Origin: Billgrantia montanilacus | GTDB lineage: Bacteria; Pseudomonadota; Gammaproteobacteria; Pseudomonadales; Halomonadaceae | Reading direction: 5' to 3' | Assembly: GCF_003336675.1 (NCBI RefSeq) | Contig: NZ_QPII01000001.1 | Location: forward strand, 496,001 to 560,000 | Length of the DNA stretch: 64,000 nt | In this document: positions 26,067 through 36,393 of the stretch, piece after piece | How positions within the stretch are numbered: the stretch's first letter is position 1 | Layout of the letters: each line of letters begins with the position of its first letter | The notes under the pieces: generated by a model | Told to the model about the DNA's origin: nothing | The model's database searches: none | The model's input: the letters and a program-made list of their open reading frames with translations, nothing else | Position numbers and translations under genes: made by a program

Positions 26067-26594
26067 GTGACCCAGAACGAACACACTGTCGAGGCCATCG
26101 GTCCTGGTCCAGAGGCCTGGCGAACCGCCCTGACCCGATTCGTCACTCTCATCCCGCATACCCGGGAGTTGGAACTCGAGGTGGTCGGCGTGGTTCCCCC
26201 GGAAGTGACGATGCGGCTCCCCTGGCGTGACGAATTGCTTGGCGACACCACGCGTGGGCTGGTGCATGGCGGCGTCCTTACCATGCTGCTGGATACCGTG
26301 TGTGGCTCGGCGGTGCTCTGCGGGCTGCCCTCGCCGGAGGTCTGCCCGACGCTGGACCTGCGCGTCGACCATTACCGGCCGGCGGTGGCCGGTCTCCCCA
26401 TCATGGCCAGGGCCCGTGTGCTCTCCGTGACCGAGTCGGTGGTCTTCACCGAAGGCACCCTATGGCAGGACCCCGAGCGACCGGTCGCCCGCGGTATCGG
26501 TAACTTCATGCGCCTGGGAGCGCGCAACACGCCGGCAGGGTTCGGCGAGGCGCTGTTCAGCGGAGCGAATGACGGGGCGAACGACCATGATTGA
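26067..26594 (+). CDS. PaaI-like hotdog thioesterase (first of a pair)
   Basis: 175 residues from GTG 26067, chosen because GAGGAG is 7 bases upstream while the earlier in-frame ATG 25989 has none. Single hotdog domain: LVHGGVLTMLLDTVCGSAVLC is the HGG-x-x-x-x-x-D catalytic helix motif of PaaI-type acyl-CoA thioesterases, and PTLDLRVDHYRPA is the following strand. It hydrolyses an acyl- or aroyl-CoA. It overlaps the next hotdog gene by 8 bases, so the two are a coupled pair. Confidence 0.85.
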   Translation: MTQNEHTVEAIGPGPEAWRTALTRFVTLIPHTRELELEVVGVVPPEVTMRLPWRDELLGDTTRGLVHGGVLTMLLDTVCGSAVLCGLPSPEVCPTLDLRVDHYRPAVAGLPIMARARVLSVTESVVFTEGTLWQDPERPVARGIGNFMRLGARNTPAGFGEALFSGANDGANDHD

Positions 26595-27045
26595 CGACTT
26601 TCACGATGCCGCATGGCTGGAGAGGACTCGGGCCGAAGGCGACGTGGCCGCCTGGCTGGAGCGTGTACCCTATGCCCGTTTCATTGGCGTCTCCGCATCG
26701 CCCGATACCGAGGGCGACGGCATGGTCTTCCATCTCGAACCGCAGGCGCACAACATCGGCAATATTCTGTTGCCTGCCATTCACGGCGGGGTGGTGGCTG
26801 CCTTCATGGAGACGGCCGGCACGCTCGACCTCATGCTCGCTGCGCGCGCTCCCCGGCTGCCACGCATCGTCGATTTCTCCATCGATTACCTCCGTGCTGC
26901 CCGTGCGGTCCCCACCCACGCCCGCTGCAGCCTACTGCGAGAAGGCCGGCGCATGGCCAACGTTCAGGTCACGGCCTGGCAGGAGCGCGAGGATGAGCCA
27001 GTCGCCACGGCACGCCTGCACTTCGTCTTGAACTCTTCGTCTTGA
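26587..27045 (+). CDS. PaaI-like hotdog thioesterase (second of a pair)
   Basis: 152 residues from ATG 26587, which overlaps the stop of the previous gene; ATG 26569 in the same frame is an alternative. Hotdog fold with LPAIHGGVVAAFMETAGTLDLM, the HGG motif (an acidic Glu takes the place of the usual Asp), and RIVDFSIDYLRAARA. The paired arrangement suggests a heterodimer or tandem hydrolysis of related acyl-CoAs. The last codons and the stop lie inside a 14-bp tandem repeat (27021-27073), so the C-terminus (LNSSS) may vary between strains. Confidence 0.85.
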   Translation: MIDDFHDAAWLERTRAEGDVAAWLERVPYARFIGVSASPDTEGDGMVFHLEPQAHNIGNILLPAIHGGVVAAFMETAGTLDLMLAARAPRLPRIVDFSIDYLRAARAVPTHARCSLLREGRRMANVQVTAWQEREDEPVATARLHFVLNSSS

Positions 27046-27073
27046 ACTCTTCGTCTTGAGCTTTCGTCTTAAG
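27021..27073 (+). repeat. 14-bp tandem repeat across the thioesterase stop codon
   Basis: Units CTTCGTCTTGAACT at 27021-27034 and 27035-27048 are identical; CTTCGTCTTGAGCT at 27049-27062 differs by one base; a degenerate fourth copy runs to 27073. The period is not a multiple of three, so each copy is read in a different frame. Confidence 0.9.
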
Positions 27074-27192
27074 GACTGCGAAAGAGCGCAGCGCTTGAAA
27101 TTCTCGCCTCGGGCCCCATATCGCTGAACAGTTCTACACGCGCGACGCCATGGCGGCGTCGCCGCTGGTTCAAGCCATGAGGTAACCGATCC

Positions 27193-29097
27193 ATGTCCAC
27201 CATCGCTCACGAGGAAACGCTCGGCTTCCAGACCGAGGTCAAGCAGCTGCTGCACCTGATGATTCACTCCCTTTATTCCAACCGGGAGATTTTTCTACGC
27301 GAGCTGATCTCCAACGCTGCCGACGCCTGCGACAAGCTGCGCTATGCGGCGTTGGATAACGATGCCCTGTATGAGGGCGACAGTGAACTGCGTATCGAGA
27401 TCGAGCACGATCACGAGGCCGGCACGGTCACGCTGCGCGACAACGGCATCGGCATGAACCGTGACGAGGTGATTCAGAACCTGGGCACCATCGCCCGCAG
27501 CGGTACCGCCGAGTTCCTCAAGCAGCTCTCCGGCGAGCAGCAGAAGGATGCCCGGCTGATCGGTCAGTTTGGGGTGGGTTTCTACTCCAGCTTCATCGTC
27601 GCTGACGAAGTCACGGTGCGTACTCGCAAGGCCGGCTCGAACAAGGCCGAGGGCGTCGAGTGGCGCTCCAGGGGAGAGGGCGAGTTCACTGTGGCCGATG
27701 TCGAAAGCGAGCGTCACGGTACCGAGATCGTGCTGCACCTCAAGTCGGATGCCAAGGAGTTCGCCGACGACTTCCGCCTCAAGAGCCTGGTGCGCAAGTA
27801 CTCGGACCATATCGAGGTGCCGGTACGCATGCCCAGGGTCGAGACTGCCAAGGACGACGATGGTAAGGAGATCGAGGGTAGCGAGGTCACCACCTGGGAG
27901 ACCGTCAACGAGGCTACCGCGCTCTGGTCCCGCCCCAAGGGCGAGATCTCCGACGACGAGTACAAGGCCTTCTACAAGCATGTGGCCCATGACTTCAGCG
28001 ATCCGCTGACCTGGAGCCACAACAAGGTCGAGGGCAAGCTCGAGTACACCAGCCTGCTCTACGTGCCGGGGCGCGCCCCCTTCGATCTGTACGAGCGGGA
28101 TGGCGCCCGTGGCGTAAAGCTCTACGTGCAGCGCGTCTTCATCATGGACGACGCCGAGCAGTTTCTGCCGCTCTACCTGCGCTTCATCAAAGGGGTGCTC
28201 GATACCCGGGAGCTCTCTCTCAATGTCTCCCGCGAACTGCTGCAGCAGGATCCCAAGGTCGAGAAGATCAAGAGTGCGCTGACCAAGCGGGCGCTGGACA
28301 TGCTCAAGAAGCTGGCCAAGGACAAGGAGGGCTACCAGACCTTCTGGAACACCTTCGGCGCGGTGCTCAAGGAGGGGTCGGCCGAGGACTATGCCAACCG
28401 CGAGAAAATCGCCGGGCTACTGCGCTTCTCGACCACCCATACCGACAGTGCCACCCAGGACCAGTCGCTGGCCGACTACGTCGAGCGCATGAAGGAAGGG
28501 CAGTCCAAGATATTCTACATCGTGGCCGACAGCTTCAATGCGGCCAAATCGAGCCCTCATCTGGAGATCTTCCGCAAGAAGGGGATCGAGGTGCTGCTGC
28601 TCTCCGATCGCATCGACGAGTGGCTGATGAGCCACCTCACCGACTTCGACGGCAAGACCCTGGTCGACGTGGCCAAGGGCGATCTCGATCTCGGTGAAAT
28701 CGAGGACGAGCAGGAAAAACAGGCCCAGGAGGAAACCGCCAAGGCCAAGGAGGCGCTGGTCAAGCGGGTCAAGGAAGCGCTGGGCGAGGAGGTCCAGGAA
28801 GTGAAGGTGACCCATCGACTGATCGACTCCCCGGCCTGTGTCGTGCTGCCTGAGCACGAGATGGGCTTTCAGATGCGTCGCATCATGGAAGCCGCCGGCC
28901 AAAAGGTGCCGGAGGTCAAGCCGATCCTCGAGCTCAACCCGGAGCATGCCCTGGTCGACCGGCTCGAAGCGGCAGAAGGCGAACGTTTCGCTGACCTGGC
29001 CCGCATCCTGCTCGACCAGGCGATCATCGCCGAGGGCGGTCATCTCGACGACCCGGCGGCCTACGTCAAGCGACTCAATGCGCTACTGACGGCTTGA
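27193..29097 (+). CDS. htpG: Chaperone HtpG (bacterial Hsp90)
   Basis: 634 residues. N-terminal GHKL ATPase: [33 protein letters not shown] and GQFGVGFYS are the Bergerat-fold motifs. Middle domain with [10 protein letters not shown] and RELLQQDP, then a C-terminal dimer domain. No MEEVD tail, as in bacteria. It remodels client proteins with DnaK. Start [26 protein letters not shown] is standard. A terminator follows at 29125. No heat-shock promoter was clearly seen; the 147-bp gap upstream includes the 14-bp repeat. Confidence 0.98.
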   Translation: MSTIAHEETLGFQTEVKQLLHLMIHSLYSNREIFLRELISNAADACDKLRYAALDNDALYEGDSELRIEIEHDHEAGTVTLRDNGIGMNRDEVIQNLGTIARSGTAEFLKQLSGEQQKDARLIGQFGVGFYSSFIVADEVTVRTRKAGSNKAEGVEWRSRGEGEFTVADVESERHGTEIVLHLKSDAKEFADDFRLKSLVRKYSDHIEVPVRMPRVETAKDDDGKEIEGSEVTTWETVNEATALWSRPKGEISDDEYKAFYKHVAHDFSDPLTWSHNKVEGKLEYTSLLYVPGRAPFDLYERDGARGVKLYVQRVFIMDDAEQFLPLYLRFIKGVLDTRELSLNVSRELLQQDPKVEKIKSALTKRALDMLKKLAKDKEGYQTFWNTFGAVLKEGSAEDYANREKIAGLLRFSTTHTDSATQDQSLADYVERMKEGQSKIFYIVADSFNAAKSSPHLEIFRKKGIEVLLLSDRIDEWLMSHLTDFDGKTLVDVAKGDLDLGEIEDEQEKQAQEETAKAKEALVKRVKEALGEEVQEVKVTHRLIDSPACVVLPEHEMGFQMRRIMEAAGQKVPEVKPILELNPEHALVDRLEAAEGERFADLARILLDQAIIAEGGHLDDPAAYVKRLNALLTA

Positions 29098-29124
29098 TTC
29101 GTTCTTTCCGATACTCATCCTGCT

Positions 29125-29149
29125 GGCCGCCTACGGGCGGCCTTTTTAT
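29125..29149 (+). terminator. Rho-independent terminator after htpG
   Basis: GGCCGCC and GGCGGCC pair around TACG, followed by TTTTTATT. Confidence 0.88.
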
Positions 29150-29177
29150 TGGGCGTTTCAACGCCTCAGTCTGACTT

Positions 29178-29191
29178 TGACGTTAACGTCA
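29178..29191. promoter_or_regulatory. 14-bp perfect palindrome upstream of pntAB
   Basis: TGACGTTAACGTCA is fully symmetric and lies 150 bp before the pntA start in an otherwise unoccupied gap (29150-29340). It looks like a binding site for a dimeric regulator; which one is unknown. Confidence 0.45.
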
Positions 29192-29340
29192 TCTCTTGTT
29201 TTTTCCGTTATTTCAGCCGGATAGTGCTACATTCAGTTGCTGTCGATCGACATCATGGCGGTTGTGCATTGCGGCATGGTCAGGTATGAATAGTTGGTTT
29301 GACCTACCTGAAACTCCGACAACCATAAGGGAGATCCAAC

Positions 29341-30912
29341 GTGAAGATTGGTGCACCCAAAGAGCTCGCCAAGGGAGAGGCACGTGTCGCGCTGACCCCT
29401 GACAGTGCGCAGCTCATCCAGAAGCTTGGACACGAATGCCTGATCGAAACCGGAGCCGGCACCGCCGCTGGCTTCGATGACGCTGCCTACCGTGCGGCCG
29501 GCGTCACCGTGGTGGAGAGCGGCGAGGCGCTCTGGCGCGAGGCCGAGGTGGTCATCAAGGTGCGCGAACCCAGCGACGCAGAAGCCGACCTGCTGCGGGA
29601 AGGTCAGACGCTGATCGCCTTCTTCTGGCCGGCGCAGAACGAGGCGCTGCTGGAGCGCTGCAAGGCCAGGGGCGCCACCGTGGTCGCCATGGACATGGTG
29701 CCGCGAATCTCCCGGGCCCAGAAGATGGATGCCCTGTCGTCCATGGCCAATATCGCCGGCTATCGGGCGGTGATCGAGGCGGGCAACAATTTCGGACGCT
29801 TCTTCACCGGCCAGGTAACCGCCGCCGGCAAGGTGCCGCCGGCCAAGGTGCTGGTCATCGGTGCCGGGGTGGCGGGTCTCGCCGCCATTGGTACCGCGAC
29901 GAGCCTCGGTGCGGTGGTACGCTCCTTCGACGTGCGCCCCGAAGTGGCCGAGCAGATCGAGTCCATGGGCGCCGAGTTCCTGTTCCTGGACTTCGAGGAC
30001 TCCCAGGATGGCTCGGGCACCGGCGGCTATGCCGCGCCATCGAGCCCCGAGTTCCGCGAGAAGCAGCTGGCGCTCTTCCGTGAGCAGGCGCCGGACGTCG
30101 ACATCGTCATCACCACGGCATTGATCCCCGGCAAGCCGGCGCCCAAGCTGTGGCTGGAGGACATGGTCAAGGCCATGAAGCCGGGGTCGGTCATCGTCGA
30201 CCTGGCCGCCGAGAAGGGCGGCAACTGTGACCTGACCCGCCCCGACGAGAAGGTGGTCAGCGACAATGGTGTGACCGTTGTCGGCTATACCGATTTCCCC
30301 TCGCGCATGGCGACCCAGTCATCGCTGCTCTACGCCACCAATATTCGTCACATGCTCACCGACCTGACGCCCGGGAAGGACGGCGTGATCGTTCATGACA
30401 TGGAAGACGACGTGATCCGCGGCGCGACGGTCACCCATCAGGGGGAGGTCACCTTCCCGCCGCCGCCGCCCAAGGTCAAGGCGATTGCCGCCGCCAAGCC
30501 CAAGCCCAAGGAAAAGGCGCCAACCCCGGAGGAGAAGAAGGCCGCGGAGCTTGCCACCTTCAAGGCACAGACCAAGCGTCAGTTGACGCTGCTGGGCGTC
30601 GGGGGCGCACTGATGCTGGTACTGGGCCAGGTGGCGCCGGTCTCCTTCATGCAACACTTCATCGTTTTCGTGCTGGCGTGCTTCGTCGGTTTCCAGGTGA
30701 TCTGGAATGTCAGTCATTCGTTGCATACGCCGCTGATGGCGGTGACCAATGCGATTTCCGGGATCATCATTCTCGGGGCGGTCCTGCAGATCGGGTCGGG
30801 CAACTGGGTGGTGGTATTTCTAGCGGCGATCTCGGTACTGATCGCAACCATCAACATCGTGGGTGGCTTCCTGGTGACACGCCGGATGCTGGCCATGTTC
30901 CAGAAATCCTGA
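29341..30912 (+). CDS. pntA: NAD(P) transhydrogenase subunit alpha
   Basis: 523 residues, GTG start at 29341 with AAGGGAGA 6 bases upstream. Domain I (1-about 380): [43 protein letters not shown] and the NAD-binding [14 protein letters not shown] Lys/Pro-rich linker (about 385-410) leads to the membrane part (about 415-515). The enzyme couples hydride transfer between NADH and NADP+ to proton flow, supplying NADPH. Subunit beta follows 16 bp later, so this is the E. coli-like two-subunit form. NADPH would support biosynthesis, including PHA made further along the window. Confidence 0.97.
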   Translation: MKIGAPKELAKGEARVALTPDSAQLIQKLGHECLIETGAGTAAGFDDAAYRAAGVTVVESGEALWREAEVVIKVREPSDAEADLLREGQTLIAFFWPAQNEALLERCKARGATVVAMDMVPRISRAQKMDALSSMANIAGYRAVIEAGNNFGRFFTGQVTAAGKVPPAKVLVIGAGVAGLAAIGTATSLGAVVRSFDVRPEVAEQIESMGAEFLFLDFEDSQDGSGTGGYAAPSSPEFREKQLALFREQAPDVDIVITTALIPGKPAPKLWLEDMVKAMKPGSVIVDLAAEKGGNCDLTRPDEKVVSDNGVTVVGYTDFPSRMATQSSLLYATNIRHMLTDLTPGKDGVIVHDMEDDVIRGATVTHQGEVTFPPPPPKVKAIAAAKPKPKEKAPTPEEKKAAELATFKAQTKRQLTLLGVGGALMLVLGQVAPVSFMQHFIVFVLACFVGFQVIWNVSHSLHTPLMAVTNAISGIIILGAVLQIGSGNWVVVFLAAISVLIATINIVGGFLVTRRMLAMFQKS

Positions 30913-30928
30913 GCGGCGGAGTAACGAC

Positions 30929-32374
30929 ATGTTGGGTCAAGGTTTTGTTTCTGCCGCAGCCATTGCGGCAAGCGTGCTCTTTATCCTCTCCCTGGGGGGG
31001 TTGAGCAATCAGGAAAAGGCCAAGCGCGCGGTGTGGTACGGCATCGTGGGCATGGCCGTGGCGGTGTTCTTCACCGCCTTCGGCCCCGGGATCGGTGGCT
31101 ACTGGTGGATGATCCCGATGATCATCATCGGCTCGGTGATCGGCTGGTACGTGGCCAGTCGAGTGGCCATGACCGAGATGCCTCAGCTGGTGGCGGCATT
31201 GCACTCCTTCGTCGGCCTGGCTGCGGTGTTCGTTGCCTGGAACGCCGACCTCGAGCGCCGTCGCGTGTTGGCCGCCCAGGCTCTGGGCGCGGGACAGCAG
31301 GAGTTCTCGGCCTTTGCCGCACTGGTGGCCACCAAGGCCCCCGACGAGCTGATGTTCCTGCAGATCGAGGTGGTGTTCGCCATCTTCATCGGGGCCGTCA
31401 CCTTTACCGGTTCGGTCATCGCCTTCGGCAAGCTGGCCGGCAAGGTGGACGGCAAGCCCAACCAGCTTCCCGGCGGGCACATGCTCAACGCCGGGGCGGC
31501 AGCGCTGAGTCTGGTGCTCGCGATCGCCTATATCAGCGGAGCCGGTTTCTGGACGCTGCTCATTCTGGCACTGTTGGCCTTCTTCATCGGCTGGCACCTG
31601 ATCATGGGCATCGGTGGCGCCGATATGCCCGTGGTGGTGTCGATGCTCAACAGCTATTCGGGCTGGGCAGCAGCGGCGATCGGCTTCACGCTCTCCAACG
31701 ATCTGCTGATCGTGACGGGGGCGCTGGTAGGCTCCTCCGGTGCCATCCTCTCCTACATCATGTGCAAGGCGATGAACCGCAACTTCGTCAGCGTCATCCT
31801 GGGTGGCTTCGGTGGCGTCCAGAGCGGTGTTGCGGCGGAGATCGAGGGCGAGCAGGTGGCCATCGATGCCGGCGGTGTGGCCAGCTCGCTGAACAATGCC
31901 AACAGCGTGGTCATCGTGCCGGGCTACGGCATGGCGGTGGCCCAGGCCCAGGGCGCGGTGAGCGAGCTGGTGCGCAAGCTGCGCGCGGCAGGCAAGGAGG
32001 TGCGATTCGCCATCCACCCGGTGGCCGGGCGCCTACCGGGACACATGAACGTGCTGCTGGCCGAGGCCAGGGTGCCCTACGACATCGTGCTGGAAATGGA
32101 TGAGATCAACGACGATTTCCCCAAGACCGACGTGGCGATCGTCATTGGCTCCAACGATATCGTCAATCCCGCTGCCCAGGACGACCCCAATAGCCCCATC
32201 GCCGGCATGCCGGTGCTTGAGGTCTGGAAGTCCTCGGTGGTCTTCGTCTGTAAGCGTGGCCAGGGCACGGGCTATTCGGGCATCGAGAACCCGCTCTTCT
32301 ACAAGGAGAACACGCGGATGTTCTATGGCGATGCGAGAGAGAGTATCGATTCGCTGCTGTCGTTGATCGACTGA
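30929..32374 (+). CDS. pntB: NAD(P) transhydrogenase subunit beta
   Basis: 481 residues. About eight membrane segments (1-about 260) with [21 protein letters not shown] and [21 protein letters not shown], then the NADP-binding domain III with [32 protein letters not shown] and [15 protein letters not shown] precedes the start. Works as the second half of PntAB in the inner membrane. Terminator at 32426. Confidence 0.97.
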   Translation: MLGQGFVSAAAIAASVLFILSLGGLSNQEKAKRAVWYGIVGMAVAVFFTAFGPGIGGYWWMIPMIIIGSVIGWYVASRVAMTEMPQLVAALHSFVGLAAVFVAWNADLERRRVLAAQALGAGQQEFSAFAALVATKAPDELMFLQIEVVFAIFIGAVTFTGSVIAFGKLAGKVDGKPNQLPGGHMLNAGAAALSLVLAIAYISGAGFWTLLILALLAFFIGWHLIMGIGGADMPVVVSMLNSYSGWAAAAIGFTLSNDLLIVTGALVGSSGAILSYIMCKAMNRNFVSVILGGFGGVQSGVAAEIEGEQVAIDAGGVASSLNNANSVVIVPGYGMAVAQAQGAVSELVRKLRAAGKEVRFAIHPVAGRLPGHMNVLLAEARVPYDIVLEMDEINDDFPKTDVAIVIGSNDIVNPAAQDDPNSPIAGMPVLEVWKSSVVFVCKRGQGTGYSGIENPLFYKENTRMFYGDARESIDSLLSLID

Positions 32375-32425
32375 GGCGATATCGTCCGGGCCGGTATCGT
32401 CGGCCCGGTGCTATGCTAGGCATCA

Positions 32426-32450
32426 GGCGCCCCCGAAGGGGGCGCTTTTC
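32426..32450 (+). terminator. Rho-independent terminator after pntB
   Basis: GCGCCCCC and GGGGGCGC pair around GAA, followed by TTTT. Confidence 0.87.
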
Positions 32451-32489
32451 GTTACACTCTTCTCACTACCCGACTTTTCAGGGGTGAAC

Positions 32490-33593
32490 ATGTCAGATGA
32501 TCCCATGCGGGTGGCGGTGTTGGGCGGAGGCAGTTTCGGTACTGCGCTTGCCAGCATTGCTGCCGACAACGGGGCAGAAGTGTGTCAGTGGCTACGTGAC
32601 ACCGACCTGGTGGAACAGATCAACCGCGAACACCGAAACGGCCGCTACCTGCCCGACTTCGCCATGAATCCGGCGGTCAAGGCGTCGAGCGATATGCAAG
32701 CCGTGCTCGAGCGGGCGGAACTGGTGCTGGTGGCGATTCCTTCCAAGGCTTTTCGGGACGTCGTGCGGCAGGCACGACCCTGGCTTCGCTCCGACCAGAT
32801 CCTGGTGAGCACCACCAAGGGCATTCAGGAGGAGGGCTTCAAGCTGATGAGCCAGATCCTCCAGGAGGAGACAGGTTTTACCCATATCGGCGTGATTTCG
32901 GGCCCCAACCTGGCCTCCGAAATCGCCCAGAAACAGCTCACCGCCACGGTAGTGGCCAGCGACGACCCGCTGACTCGCACTCGGGTGCAGCAGGCGCTGA
33001 GCTGTGACTACTTTCGGGTCTATGCCAGCAACGACCGCTACGGCGTTGAGCTGGGCGGGGCGCTCAAGAACATCTATGCGATCGCCGCCGGCATGGCCGC
33101 CGCGCTGGGCATGGGCGAGAACACGCGTAGCATGCTGATGACCCGGGCGCTGGCCGAGATGGGGCGCTTTGCGGTGGACCAGGGGGCCAACCCCATGACG
33201 TTTCTCGGGCTTGCCGGTGTCGGCGACCTGATCGTTACCTGCTCGTCGGACCTGTCGCGCAACTATCGGGTCGGCTATGCGCTGGGCCAGGGAAAATCCC
33301 TCGATGACGCGGTGGCGGCCCTGGGCCAGGTGGCCGAGGGGGTCAACACGGTGCGCCTGGTGCGCGACAAGGCCCGTGAGGCCGGTGTCTACATGCCGCT
33401 GGCCGAAGGGCTCTACCAGGTGCTGTTCCAGGGCGTGCCGGCACGGGAAATGGCGCGCATGCTGATGAGGGGCGAGCAGAGTAGCGATGTGGAATTCCTG
33501 CTCTCCCGCGAGGACGTGCAGCGCGCCCACCGGCGGGTCGAGGCCGCTGATGACCAGCCTGATGCCTGCAGAGGTGAAACGCGCGATGAGTGA
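32490..33593 (+). CDS. gpsA: Glycerol-3-phosphate dehydrogenase [NAD(P)+]
   Basis: 367 residues from ATG 32490 (AGGGG 6 bases upstream; a GTG two codons earlier is possible). Rossmann motif [12 protein letters not shown], catalytic region [18 protein letters not shown] with the conserved Lys, and [13 protein letters not shown]. Reduces dihydroxyacetone phosphate to sn-glycerol-3-phosphate for phospholipid synthesis. It overlaps sixA by 8 bases. A C-terminal stretch of about 25 residues beyond the usual end is hydrophilic. Confidence 0.96.
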   Translation: MSDDPMRVAVLGGGSFGTALASIAADNGAEVCQWLRDTDLVEQINREHRNGRYLPDFAMNPAVKASSDMQAVLERAELVLVAIPSKAFRDVVRQARPWLRSDQILVSTTKGIQEEGFKLMSQILQEETGFTHIGVISGPNLASEIAQKQLTATVVASDDPLTRTRVQQALSCDYFRVYASNDRYGVELGGALKNIYAIAAGMAAALGMGENTRSMLMTRALAEMGRFAVDQGANPMTFLGLAGVGDLIVTCSSDLSRNYRVGYALGQGKSLDDAVAALGQVAEGVNTVRLVRDKAREAGVYMPLAEGLYQVLFQGVPAREMARMLMRGEQSSDVEFLLSREDVQRAHRRVEAADDQPDACRGETRDE

Positions 33594-34077
33594 GCGACTG
33601 CTGATCATGCGACACGGTGAGGCCGCCCCGGGCAGCATCGATGCCGAGCGCAAGCTCACCGCCCGCGGCCATGCCGAAGCTGCGCGCATGGCCGACTGGC
33701 TTCAGTATCAGGAACTGGACGAGGCGAGGGTGCTCTCCAGTCCCTATGTACGTGCCCGGCAGACGGCAGAGCATTTGGCGGCCAGCCTGGAGCGCGAGGT
33801 CGAGACCCTGGCCATCGCCACGCCGGACGAACCTCCCGAGGTCTTGAGTGACTGGCTGCTGGAGCAGGCCGGCCGAGGGCCGTTCGTGCTGGTCAGCCAT
33901 ATGCCGCTGGTGGGCGCCTTGACTGGTTTTCTGGTCGAGGGGCGAAGTGACCGCGGGTTGGGCTTTCCCACGGCGGCCGTGGCCGAGCTCGAGGCCGAGG
34001 TGTGGGCGGCGGGTTGCGCCAGGCTGCTGCGCTTCATGGCGCCGAATGACGTGACCTGGCCAGATGAGCGGCCCTGA
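33586..34077 (+). CDS. sixA: SixA-type phosphohistidine phosphatase
   Basis: 163 residues from ATG 33586, overlapping the gpsA stop (ATGAGTGA). LLIMRHGEA is the RHG catalytic motif of the histidine-phosphatase fold; [16 protein letters not shown] and [10 protein letters not shown] carry the other Arg and His of the active site. SixA removes phosphate from histidine on HPt domains or on the nitrogen phosphotransferase system. Adjacent gpsA suggests only co-transcription. Family sure, target uncertain. Confidence 0.9.
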   Translation: MSERLLIMRHGEAAPGSIDAERKLTARGHAEAARMADWLQYQELDEARVLSSPYVRARQTAEHLAASLEREVETLAIATPDEPPEVLSDWLLEQAGRGPFVLVSHMPLVGALTGFLVEGRSDRGLGFPTAAVAELEAEVWAAGCARLLRFMAPNDVTWPDERP

Positions 34078-34094
34078 ATCAATGGAGAACAGCC

Positions 34095-34403
34095 ATGACT
34101 TTCGTCGTCAACAATCGCGTCTTCGTGAACCCCGGCCATGAGGAGGCGTTCGAAGCGCGCTTTCGTGTCCGGGCCGGCGAGATCGACAAGCAGCCGGGCT
34201 TTCTCGCCATGCGAGTGCTTCGCCCGCTGGGCAACCAGGCCCCCTATGTGGTGGAAACCGAGTGGGAGAGTCAGGCGGCCTTTCACGCCTGGGTCGGCGG
34301 CGACGACTTCAAGCGTGCCCATGCCGACCCCATGCCCAGGGAGGCCGTCGGCGAGGGCGGCGGCCTCGAGCAGTTCGAGGTGGTGATCAGCAGCGGTGCC
34401 TAG
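34095..34403 (+). CDS. Antibiotic biosynthesis monooxygenase (ABM) domain protein
   Basis: 102 residues, one ABM/dimeric ferredoxin-like domain: FVVNNRVFVNPGHEEAFEARF, QPGFLAMRVLRP and YVVETEWESQAAFHAWV. Related proteins degrade heme (HmoA/IsdG type) or oxidise quinones; without the full catalytic set visible, the activity is uncertain. GGAG lies 9 bases before the ATG. It ends 4 bases into the converging AEC transporter gene. Confidence 0.85.
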   Translation: MTFVVNNRVFVNPGHEEAFEARFRVRAGEIDKQPGFLAMRVLRPLGNQAPYVVETEWESQAAFHAWVGGDDFKRAHADPMPREAVGEGGGLEQFEVVISSGA

Positions 34404-35347
34404 ATTAGTCCGGCGAGGCGCAGGCCGAACACACCCAGCGTGATGGTCACGCTTGCCATCAGCGTGGTCATCGCGATGATATTGGCGGTCAGCACCGCGT
34501 TGCCGCCCATCGCCTTGGCCATGACGAAGGCGGCCGCCGCCGTGGGGCTGGCGAAGAACAGGAAGAGCACACCAAGCTCGCGTCCCTGGAAGCCGACCAG
34601 CCAGGCGGCACTGGTGGCCAGTATCGGAATCGTGACCATCTTCATCAGGCTGGCGCCGGTGGCTAGCCGCCCCGACGCCCGGATCGAGCCCAGGGAGAGC
34701 GTGGCGCCGATGCAGATCAGGGCGAGGGGGAGGGTCAGCGAGGCAAAATACTCCCCTGAGGTCATCAGCCAGCCGGGAAGGCGCAGCTCGAGGGCGGCCA
34801 CAGGAACCGCCACTACCACGGCCAGAATCAGTGGATTGCGTGCGATATACTTGACGATGCTGCGCCAGTTCGTGCGCTGATGGGGCTGGTAGGTGGCCAG
34901 GGCAATCACCGAAAAGGCGTTGTAGGTGAGAATTACCACGCCCAGTAGCAGGCCGCCGGCAGAAAGGCCATAGTCACCGTACATGCCCGCGGCAAGGGCG
35001 AGCCCGACGATGCCGCAGTTGCCGCGGAAGGCGCCCTGAACATAGACGCCACGGTCTGCATGAGGCACACGCAGGATCGCCCAGCCCCAGCTGAACAAGA
35101 AATTGCCCAGGGTGGCCAGGGCAAAGAAGCCGAGCAGCAGCGGGTTGAGCGTGGCGTCCAGGTCGGCCTTGATGATGCTGAGAAAGATCAGCATCGGCAT
35201 GGTGCCTTTGAAGACCAGTAGCGAAGCGGTATTGATGAAGGGCTGATCGATCCAGCCGGCACGCTTCAGGCCCAGGCCGATAAAGACCATGACGAAGACC
35301 GGAAGCGTGACTTCCAGGGTGCCGAAAAAGACATCGACGAGCCCCAT
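34400..35347 (-). CDS. AEC-family (auxin efflux carrier-like) transporter
   Basis: 315 residues from ATG 35347. Ten membrane segments in two inverted sets of five, with the crossing-helix motifs typical of the family (GLVDVFFGTLEVTLPVFVMVFIGLGL; LPLALICIGATLSLGS; FVMAKAMGGNAVLTANIIAMTTL). AEC carriers move small organic acids or similar solutes across the inner membrane; substrate unknown. The start was chosen because it shares TGATG with the stop of a 33-residue membrane peptide upstream, which implies coupled translation; ATG 35362 would be out of that arrangement. Confidence 0.88.
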   Translation of the reverse strand: MGLVDVFFGTLEVTLPVFVMVFIGLGLKRAGWIDQPFINTASLLVFKGTMPMLIFLSIIKADLDATLNPLLLGFFALATLGNFLFSWGWAILRVPHADRGVYVQGAFRGNCGIVGLALAAGMYGDYGLSAGGLLLGVVILTYNAFSVIALATYQPHQRTNWRSIVKYIARNPLILAVVVAVPVAALELRLPGWLMTSGEYFASLTLPLALICIGATLSLGSIRASGRLATGASLMKMVTIPILATSAAWLVGFQGRELGVLFLFFASPTAAAAFVMAKAMGGNAVLTANIIAMTTLMASVTITLGVFGLRLAGLI

Positions 35348-35448
35348 CAGCGAGCCAGCCACAGGCCGACCGCCACGGCGGCGATCACGGTGATCCAGAA
35401 GAGACGGTTACGGGTTCGGGTATCACGTGGGGGGCGCGGCGCTGACAT
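35347..35448 (-). CDS. 33-residue single-span membrane miniprotein coupled to AEC gene
   Basis: ATG at 35448 with GGAG 8 bases upstream, stop TGA at 35349-35347. It reads MSAPRPPRDTRTRNRLF and then WITVIAAVAVGLWLAR: a short basic, proline-rich head and one hydrophobic helix, so a cytoplasm-in, membrane-spanning peptide is expected. The stop overlaps the AEC start as TGATG. The ribosome site, the composition and the overlap together support a real small gene. It may help insert or regulate the transporter; it could instead be only a coupling leader. No family recognised. Confidence 0.65.
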   Translation of the reverse strand: MSAPRPPRDTRTRNRLFWITVIAAVAVGLWLAR

Positions 35449-35577
35449 GAGGAAACTCCGGTAGGGGCTTGAGCTTGGGTGTCGGAGAGCCGATGGCTTT
35501 GACTTGGCGAAATAGGGTAAACCCGTTAGCCTGCTATCGCCACAGACTTTACGTCTTGCTTGACACTGGATCCTGCC

Positions 35578-36393
35578 ATGACCGCTTCCCCCGCTAGCCA
35601 ACGACCGCGCTTGATCTTCGCCCATGCCAACGGCTTTCCCGGCATGAGCTACCGCAGCCTGCTCGCACCGCTGCACGAACGCTTCGACGTTCATCCGGTC
35701 GATCGCCTGGGTCATCACCCCGACTACCCGGTCGGCCACAACTGGCTGGCGTTGCGAGATGAGCTACTCGAGCACCTGACCCACAGCGAGGAGCCGGCCA
35801 TCGGCGTGGGGCACTCCATGGGCGGCGTTTTGATGGCCATGGCCGCCGAGCGTGCCCCCGAACGCTTTCGCTGCGTCGTCATGCTGGATCCGCCGCTGAT
35901 GCTGGGGTTGGACGCCTGGGGAATGAAAGCGGCCAAGCGCTTTGGCTTCATCGACCGGGTCACGCCGGCGGGCAAGTCCCGGGGGCGACGGACGGCGTGG
36001 CCCGACCGTGACGCCATGGCCAATCATTTGCGTCGTCGGGGCCTTTTCCGGCGTTTCACACCCGATGCGCTGCATGACTATGTGGAGGGTGGCACCCGGC
36101 TTCGCGACGATGGTTCGGCCGAGCTGGTTTATGATCCGGCCATCGAGACCGAGATCTTCCGCCAGCTACCCGACCATCTGTCTCGTCTGCCACGGCGGCT
36201 GCAGGTTCCCTTCGGCCTGATCGCCGGCCGCGACTCCGACCTGATCACCCCGTCGCGCCGACGCCGTCTCGAGCGCCATCGGATCAAGCTGTCGCTGGTA
36301 CCGGGTACACACATGTTTCCCATGGAGCATCCCGAGGAGACGCGGCAGGCGTTGTTGTCGATGCTGGACGAACTGCTGGAGGCAACGACATGA
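35578..36393 (+). CDS. Alpha/beta hydrolase
   Basis: 271 residues from ATG 35578. Alpha/beta-hydrolase fold: LIFAHANGFPGMSYRSLLAPL (oxyanion region), GVGHSMGGVLMA with nucleophile Ser in G-H-S-M-G, and GTHMFPMEHPEETR carrying the catalytic His. A helical cap of about 90 residues lies between. Substrate unknown; an esterase or lipase-like role is likely. The gene overlaps the next hydrolase by 4 bases (ATGA). Confidence 0.87.
   Translation: MTASPASQRPRLIFAHANGFPGMSYRSLLAPLHERFDVHPVDRLGHHPDYPVGHNWLALRDELLEHLTHSEEPAIGVGHSMGGVLMAMAAERAPERFRCVVMLDPPLMLGLDAWGMKAAKRFGFIDRVTPAGKSRGRRTAWPDRDAMANHLRRRGLFRRFTPDALHDYVEGGTRLRDDGSAELVYDPAIETEIFRQLPDHLSRLPRRLQVPFGLIAGRDSDLITPSRRRRLERHRIKLSLVPGTHMFPMEHPEETRQALLSMLDELLEATT

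Noticed and set aside
30851..32017. 388-codon minus-strand frame opposite pntB
   Set aside because: Antisense shadow of an unambiguous PntB gene; His/Gly/Asp-rich with no domain.
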